NCBI GenBank assembly: GCA_019245455.1
Contig: JAFARM010000025.1
Span: 1-15,089 of the forward strand
Origin: Sphingomonadaceae bacterium
Lineage (GTDB): Bacteria > Pseudomonadota > Alphaproteobacteria > Sphingomonadales > Sphingomonadaceae
Length of the DNA stretch: 15,089 nt
Direction: 5' to 3'
Below the pieces are notes generated by a model that was given only the letters and a program-made list of their open reading frames with translations, searched no databases and was not told the DNA's origin. Each line of letters begins with the position of its first letter. Within the stretch, counting starts at the first letter, position 1. Below are positions 12,090 to 15,089 of this stretch, one piece after another. A program made the translations under genes and the position numbers.

Positions 12090-13144
12090 GGCGCGAAGTC
12101 GATCGGCCCCTCGACCTCGGCAAGCCCGGCGAGGAACTGGTCGACGCACGCCTCCCAGCGGAAATGGTGGGCGTAGGCGGCGCAGTCGGTGGGATCGGCG
12201 GCAAGGGCGGCGGCGACGGCGCGGGCGAGGTCGGTGTCGACCGCGCCGACCGGAGCGGTCCAGCCGGGAACGGTGCCGCGTCCGTCGGCACCGACGATGT
12301 CGAGCGGTCCGGCAACGGGAAAGCCCGCGACCGGCAGTCCGCTTGCCAGCGCCTCGATCATCACCAGCCCGAAGGTATCGGTCAGCGACGGGAAGACGAA
12401 GGCGTCGGCCCCCGAATAGGCGCGCGCCAGCTCGACGCCGGCGAGCGCGCCGAGAAAGCGAGCGCCGGGAAAGCGCGCCTTCATCGCCGCCAGCGCCGGG
12501 CCGTCGCCGACGACGACCTTGCTGCCGGGAAGGTCGGCCGACAGGAACGCCTCGATGTTCTTCTCGACCGCGACGCGCCCGACCGACAGCAGGATCGGCC
12601 GCGGCAGCCCGGCGTAGGCGGCGGGCGGTTCCAGGCCGGGGCGGAACAGGGCGAGGTCGACGCCGCGCGACCACAGCCGCGTCCGCGTCAGCCCGTGCTC
12701 CGCCAGTTCGGCCGCCAGCCGCGGCGTCGCCACCAGGATGTTGCGCGCATCGGCGTGGAAGCGGGCGAGCACGCGCCAGAAGTACGCCGGCGCGATGCCC
12801 GTCCGCGCCGCGACATAGTCGGGGAAGCGCGTGTGGAAGCTGGTCGTGAACGGCACGCCGCGCTTGCGGCACCAGCCGCGCGCCAGCCAGCCGAGCGGCC
12901 CTTCGGTCGCGATATGCACCGCCTCGGGCCGGAAGCCGGCGATCATTGCGCCGACGCGGTACGGCGTCGTCAGCGCCAGGCGGATTTCGGCATAGGTCGG
13001 CATCGGCACCGACAGGAACTTGTCGGGCGTGATCGTCTGGACGACGTGCCCGCGCGCCTCGAGGTGCGCGACCGTCGTCGTCAGCGTCCGGACGACGCCG
13101 TTGACCTGCGGCGTCCACGCGTCGGAGACGAGGGTCAGGCGCAT
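12086..13144 (-). CDS. GT4-family glycosyltransferase (alpha-mannosyltransferase-like)
   Basis: The protein has 352 aa with a GT-B fold. The N-terminal acceptor domain begins MRLTLVSDAWTPQVNGVVRTL (1-21) with the Gly-containing nucleotide loop, and HTRFPDYVAAR (104-114) is conserved in this subgroup. The donor domain shows ILLSVGRVAVEKNIEAFL (184-201), VVGDGP (211-216) and FPSLTDTFGLVMIEALASG (251-269). Asp256 stands in place of the first Glu of the EX7E motif and Glu264 is kept, as in GDP-mannose-dependent MgtA/PimB-like and SQD2-like enzymes. It transfers a sugar from a nucleotide donor to a lipid or polysaccharide acceptor at the inner membrane. The LpxH-like phosphatase gene lies 221 bp upstream on the same strand, suggesting an envelope glycolipid role. 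The exact donor and acceptor are unknown. Confidence 0.92.
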   Translation of the reverse strand: MRLTLVSDAWTPQVNGVVRTLTTTVAHLEARGHVVQTITPDKFLSVPMPTYAEIRLALTTPYRVGAMIAGFRPEAVHIATEGPLGWLARGWCRKRGVPFTTSFHTRFPDYVAARTGIAPAYFWRVLARFHADARNILVATPRLAAELAEHGLTRTRLWSRGVDLALFRPGLEPPAAYAGLPRPILLSVGRVAVEKNIEAFLSADLPGSKVVVGDGPALAAMKARFPGARFLGALAGVELARAYSGADAFVFPSLTDTFGLVMIEALASGLPVAGFPVAGPLDIVGADGRGTVPGWTAPVGAVDTDLARAVAAALAADPTDCAAYAHHFRWEACVDQFLAGLAEVEGPIDFAP

Positions 13145-13223
13145 CCCCGGCCCCCGCTGCGCGCCCGAGTCGCGACGTGTCCCTCGGCGAACGCGCCGCC
13201 GGAAGTTGACGAAGGTCGCGCCA

Positions 13224-13273
13224 TGTCGGACCCGCCCCCCTCCCCGGCGAAGCTCCGAGCCGGGCGGGTGGAC
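13224..13273. repeat. Degenerate palindromic element E in 13145-13365 gap
   Basis: Between the glycosyltransferase start and the phosphatase stop (both minus strand), ACCCGCC (from 13227) pairs with GGCGGGT near 13263-13269, and CCGGC pairs with GCCGG around GAAGCTCCGA. The CCCTCCCCGG wording matches the style of repeats A to D. The rest of this 221-bp gap shows no gene. A T6 run on the plus strand at 13337-13342 has no convincing stem in front of it. Confidence 0.4.
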
Positions 13274-13365
13274 ACAGGGCGAGGATCAGGAACGTTCATC
13301 GACGCGACGCTGGCGGATCGGCGGCGTGTAGGACAGTTTTTTCTCGCCAGGCCGGCAACCGCTGC

Positions 13366-14259
13366 TCAGACCAGCTCGAGCTCCGGCTCCGCCGCCACGC
13401 CGCGCGCGGCGACGCGCTTGGCCCAGTCGACGATCTCCATCCGGCCGCTGGCGTGCTCGACGAGCGCGGTGCAGCTTTCGACCCAGTCGCCGTCGTTGTA
13501 GTACGTGACGTCGCCGAACTGGCGCACCTCGGCCGAGTGGATGTGGCCGCACACCACGCCGTCGACGCCGCGTTCGGCGGCGGCATGGGCGACCGCCTCC
13601 TCGAAGCGGCTGATGAAGGCGACGGCGTTCTTGACGCGCTTCTTCAGATGCGCCGACAGCGACCAATAAGGCAGATGGAAGGCGCGGCGGACGCGGTTGA
13701 AGCCGATGTTGAGCTTCAGCAGCGCGGCATAGGCATAGTCGCCGAGGAAGGCGAGCCACTTGGCATAGAGCACGACGCCGTCGAACTCGTCGCCGTGGAG
13801 CACGAGCAGCCGGCGACCGTCGGCGGTGACGTGGATCGTTTCCGGCACGACATCGACCCCGCCGAAGCTGAGGCCCGTATAGTCGCGCAGCACCTCGTCG
13901 TGATTGCCGGGCACATAGACGACGCGCGTCCCCTTGTTGGCGAGCTTCAGGACGCGGCGGACGATGTCGTTGTGGCGCGGCGGCCAGTACCAGCCCCGCT
14001 TCAGCCGCCAGCCGTCGATGATGTCGCCGACGAGGTACAGCGTTTCGGGCTGGATGCTCTTGAGGAAATCGAGCAGCAGGTCGGCGTTGCAGCCGCTGGT
14101 GCCGAGGTGGGTGTCGGAGATCCACACCGTCCGGTAGCGCAGCTTGCGCTTGGGGGCGCCGTCGTCGTCGTCGTGGCCCCACGCCGTCGGCGGGACCGCG
14201 GCGCGGGCGGCGGCGACCGAGGGGAAGCCGGCCAGGGCGGTCAGAGGCTGGGTCGCCAT
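13366..14259 (-). CDS. LpxH-like metallophosphoesterase (UDP-2,3-diacylglucosamine diphosphatase family)
   Basis: The protein has 297 aa, calcineurin-like. Metal-site motifs occur in order: WISDTHLG (Asp49, His51), LVGDIIDGWR (Asp79, Asp82), VPGNHDE (Asn119, His120), LHGDEFD (His155) and CGHIHSAEV (His239, His241). WYWPPRHNDIVRRVLKLANKGTRVVYVPGNHDE and the KKRVKNAVAFISRFEEAVAHAA helix are typical of the COG2908 LpxH-like branch, which is longer than E. coli LpxH (about 240 aa). The start at 14259 (MATQPLTALAG) precedes a linker with a short Asp run from a GTC repeat; the frame to 14379 crosses the AT-richer divergent promoter region. LpxH hydrolyses UDP-diacylglucosamine in lipid A synthesis. 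Many alphaproteobacteria instead use LpxI, so this paralogue may act on another phospholipid or nucleotide-linked lipid. The glycosyltransferase downstream supports an envelope role. Confidence 0.88.
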   Translation of the reverse strand: MATQPLTALAGFPSVAAARAAVPPTAWGHDDDDGAPKRKLRYRTVWISDTHLGTSGCNADLLLDFLKSIQPETLYLVGDIIDGWRLKRGWYWPPRHNDIVRRVLKLANKGTRVVYVPGNHDEVLRDYTGLSFGGVDVVPETIHVTADGRRLLVLHGDEFDGVVLYAKWLAFLGDYAYAALLKLNIGFNRVRRAFHLPYWSLSAHLKKRVKNAVAFISRFEEAVAHAAAERGVDGVVCGHIHSAEVRQFGDVTYYNDGDWVESCTALVEHASGRMEIVDWAKRVAARGVAAEPELELV

Positions 14260-14330
14260 CGCGCAGTCTCGCGAAGTAAATGCTCGTTCCCTACTACATC
14301 TAGTCTGTGACGCTTTGGCGACACTGTGGA

Positions 14331-14358
14331 TTGCGTTCACCACGACGCTTCTTATCTC
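14331..14358 (+). promoter_or_regulatory. Candidate pirin promoter in divergent region 14260-14381
   Basis: The 122-bp gap between the phosphatase and pirin starts is clearly AT-richer than its surroundings. TTGCGT (14331-14336) and TATCTC (14353-14358) are 16 nt apart and would start transcription shortly before the pirin ribosome site GGAGG (14372-14376). A promoter for the divergent phosphatase probably lies in the AT-rich stretch around 14276-14305, but I cannot assign boxes. Confidence 0.4.
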
Positions 14359-14381
14359 TGGCGAAACAAGCGGAGGCATCC

Positions 14382-15071
14382 ATGATCACCGTTCGCCCCT
14401 CGGCCGCGCGCGGCCCGACGCGCATCGGCTGGCTCGACAGCCGGCACAGCTTCAGCTTCGGCGACTATTACGATCCCGCGCACATGGGCTTCGGGCCGCT
14501 GCGCGTGATCAACGAGGACCGGGTCGCCGCCGGCGCCGGCTTCGGCGCGCACGGCCATGCCGACATGGAAATCCTGTCGTACGTCGTCAGCGGCGCCCTC
14601 GCCCACCAGGACAGCCTCGGCAATGGCGAGACGATCCGCCCGGGCGAAATCCAGCGGATGACCGCCGGCACCGGCGTCCGCCACGCCGAGATGAACCCGA
14701 GCACGACCGACCCGGTCCATTTCCTGCAGATCTGGATCGAACCCGAGCGCCGCGGCCTTGCGCCGGGCTATGAGCAGGTGACGCTGCCCCCGCCCGCGCC
14801 CGGCGCGCTGACCCTGCTCGCCGCGCGCGAGCGGCACGACGGCGCGGTCGTCGTTCACCAGGACACGGCGCTTTACCGGGCGACGCCGGGCGACAGTGCA
14901 CCGGTCGACATCGCGCTCGCCGCGGGCCGACGGGCGTGGCTGCAGGTCGTCCGCGGCGCGGTCGCGGCGAACGGCACGGCGCTTGACGAAGGCGACGGCG
15001 CGGCCGTGACCGGCGAGGCGGCGCTACGGCTGGAAGGCGACGCGGAGGTGCTCGTCTTCGACCTGCCGTGA
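14382..15071 (+). CDS. Pirin family protein (YhhW-like bicupin)
   Basis: The protein has 229 aa, matching the bicupin pirins. IGWLDSRHSFSFGDYYDPAHMGFGPLRVINED (15-46) is the pirin signature. The metal ligands are all present: His57 and His59 in GAHGHADMEI, and His101 and Glu103 in VRHAEMN. QIWIEPE and the second cupin (about 130-229) follow. E. coli YhhW and human pirin share these four ligands, and YhhW degrades quercetin with O2; in vivo roles in bacteria vary (stress, redox signalling). The start at 14382 is supported by GGAGG with a 5-nt spacer and by homology; the frame to 14307 overlaps the promoter region. The gene diverges from the LpxH-like gene. The biological substrate is unknown. 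Confidence 0.94.
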   Translation: MITVRPSAARGPTRIGWLDSRHSFSFGDYYDPAHMGFGPLRVINEDRVAAGAGFGAHGHADMEILSYVVSGALAHQDSLGNGETIRPGEIQRMTAGTGVRHAEMNPSTTDPVHFLQIWIEPERRGLAPGYEQVTLPPPAPGALTLLAARERHDGAVVVHQDTALYRATPGDSAPVDIALAAGRRAWLQVVRGAVAANGTALDEGDGAAVTGEAALRLEGDAEVLVFDLP

Positions 15072-15089
15072 CGGGCGGGCAACGATCGG

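Noticed and set aside
13331..13345. T6 run as an intrinsic terminator
   Set aside because: It would serve the plus strand, where no gene ends, and no stable stem precedes it; on the minus strand it reads as A6.
11642..13501. 619-codon plus-strand open frame
   Set aside because: It overlaps the acetyltransferase in another frame and is antisense to the glycosyltransferase, which has clear motifs.
14159..14174. GTC trinucleotide run as a contingency locus
   Set aside because: Only about five units encoding a short Asp stretch in a linker; too short for phase variation and it would not shift the frame.
1..15089. tRNA, rRNA, CRISPR or insertion sequence
   Set aside because: No cloverleaf-like segment, rRNA core, regularly spaced direct repeats or transposase motif was recognised on either strand.

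Overview
The window is high-GC DNA with dense coding, short intergenic gaps, a TonB-dependent receptor, and intergenic palindromes of the CCTCCCC...GGGGAGG type. Together with the protein styles (COG4529 FAD protein, PHB-depolymerase-like esterase, pirin, LpxH-like phosphatase) this suggests an alphaproteobacterium, most likely a sphingomonad (Sphingomonas or a close relative). That assignment is inferred from sequence style; no rRNA or other marker gene is present. I see no tRNA, CRISPR array, transposase or phage gene.

Layout: (1) 1-507, the 3' end of a dienelactone hydrolase (+). (2) 632-4146, three minus-strand genes read in the order aldo/keto reductase, SsuD-like flavin monooxygenase, FAD/NAD(P)-binding oxidoreductase; the first two overlap by ATGA, and a palindromic repeat lies before the third. 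(3) 4178-5257, a Gfo/Idh/MocA oxidoreductase (+), divergent from the aldo/keto reductase with only a 31-bp gap. (4) 5558-7960, a TonB-dependent outer-membrane receptor (+) preceded by a 22-bp near-perfect dyad. (5) 8101-9333, an MFS transporter of hexuronate-transporter type (-), convergent with the receptor. (6) 9434-10396, an SsuA/NMT1-like substrate-binding lipoprotein (+) with no permease or ATPase beside it. (7) 10460-11503, an intracellular PHB-depolymerase-family esterase, and 11538-12089, a GNAT acetyltransferase. (8) 12086-14259, a GT4 glycosyltransferase and an LpxH-like metallophosphoesterase (both -). (9) 14382-15071, a pirin (+).

The most interesting reading is of 632-9333. An SsuD-type monooxygenase that keeps the known sulfonate-site residues is translationally coupled to an aldo/keto reductase. 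It lies beside a Gfo/Idh-fold enzyme, a TonB receptor and a transporter of the anionic-sugar type. This matches the logic of oxidative sulfoquinovose desulfurization (sulfo-SMO pathway): release of the sulfosugar, C-S bond cleavage to 6-oxo-glucose and sulfite, then reduction to glucose. The dedicated flavin reductase and a GH31 sulfoquinovosidase are not in the window, so this is a hypothesis. Genes from about 10.4 kb onwards look like ordinary housekeeping, envelope and accessory functions.

Five intergenic palindromic elements (near 509, 2016, 5264, 7969 and 13224) punctuate the region. They appear to belong to one repeat style, each with self-complementary end arms and variable inner hairpins.
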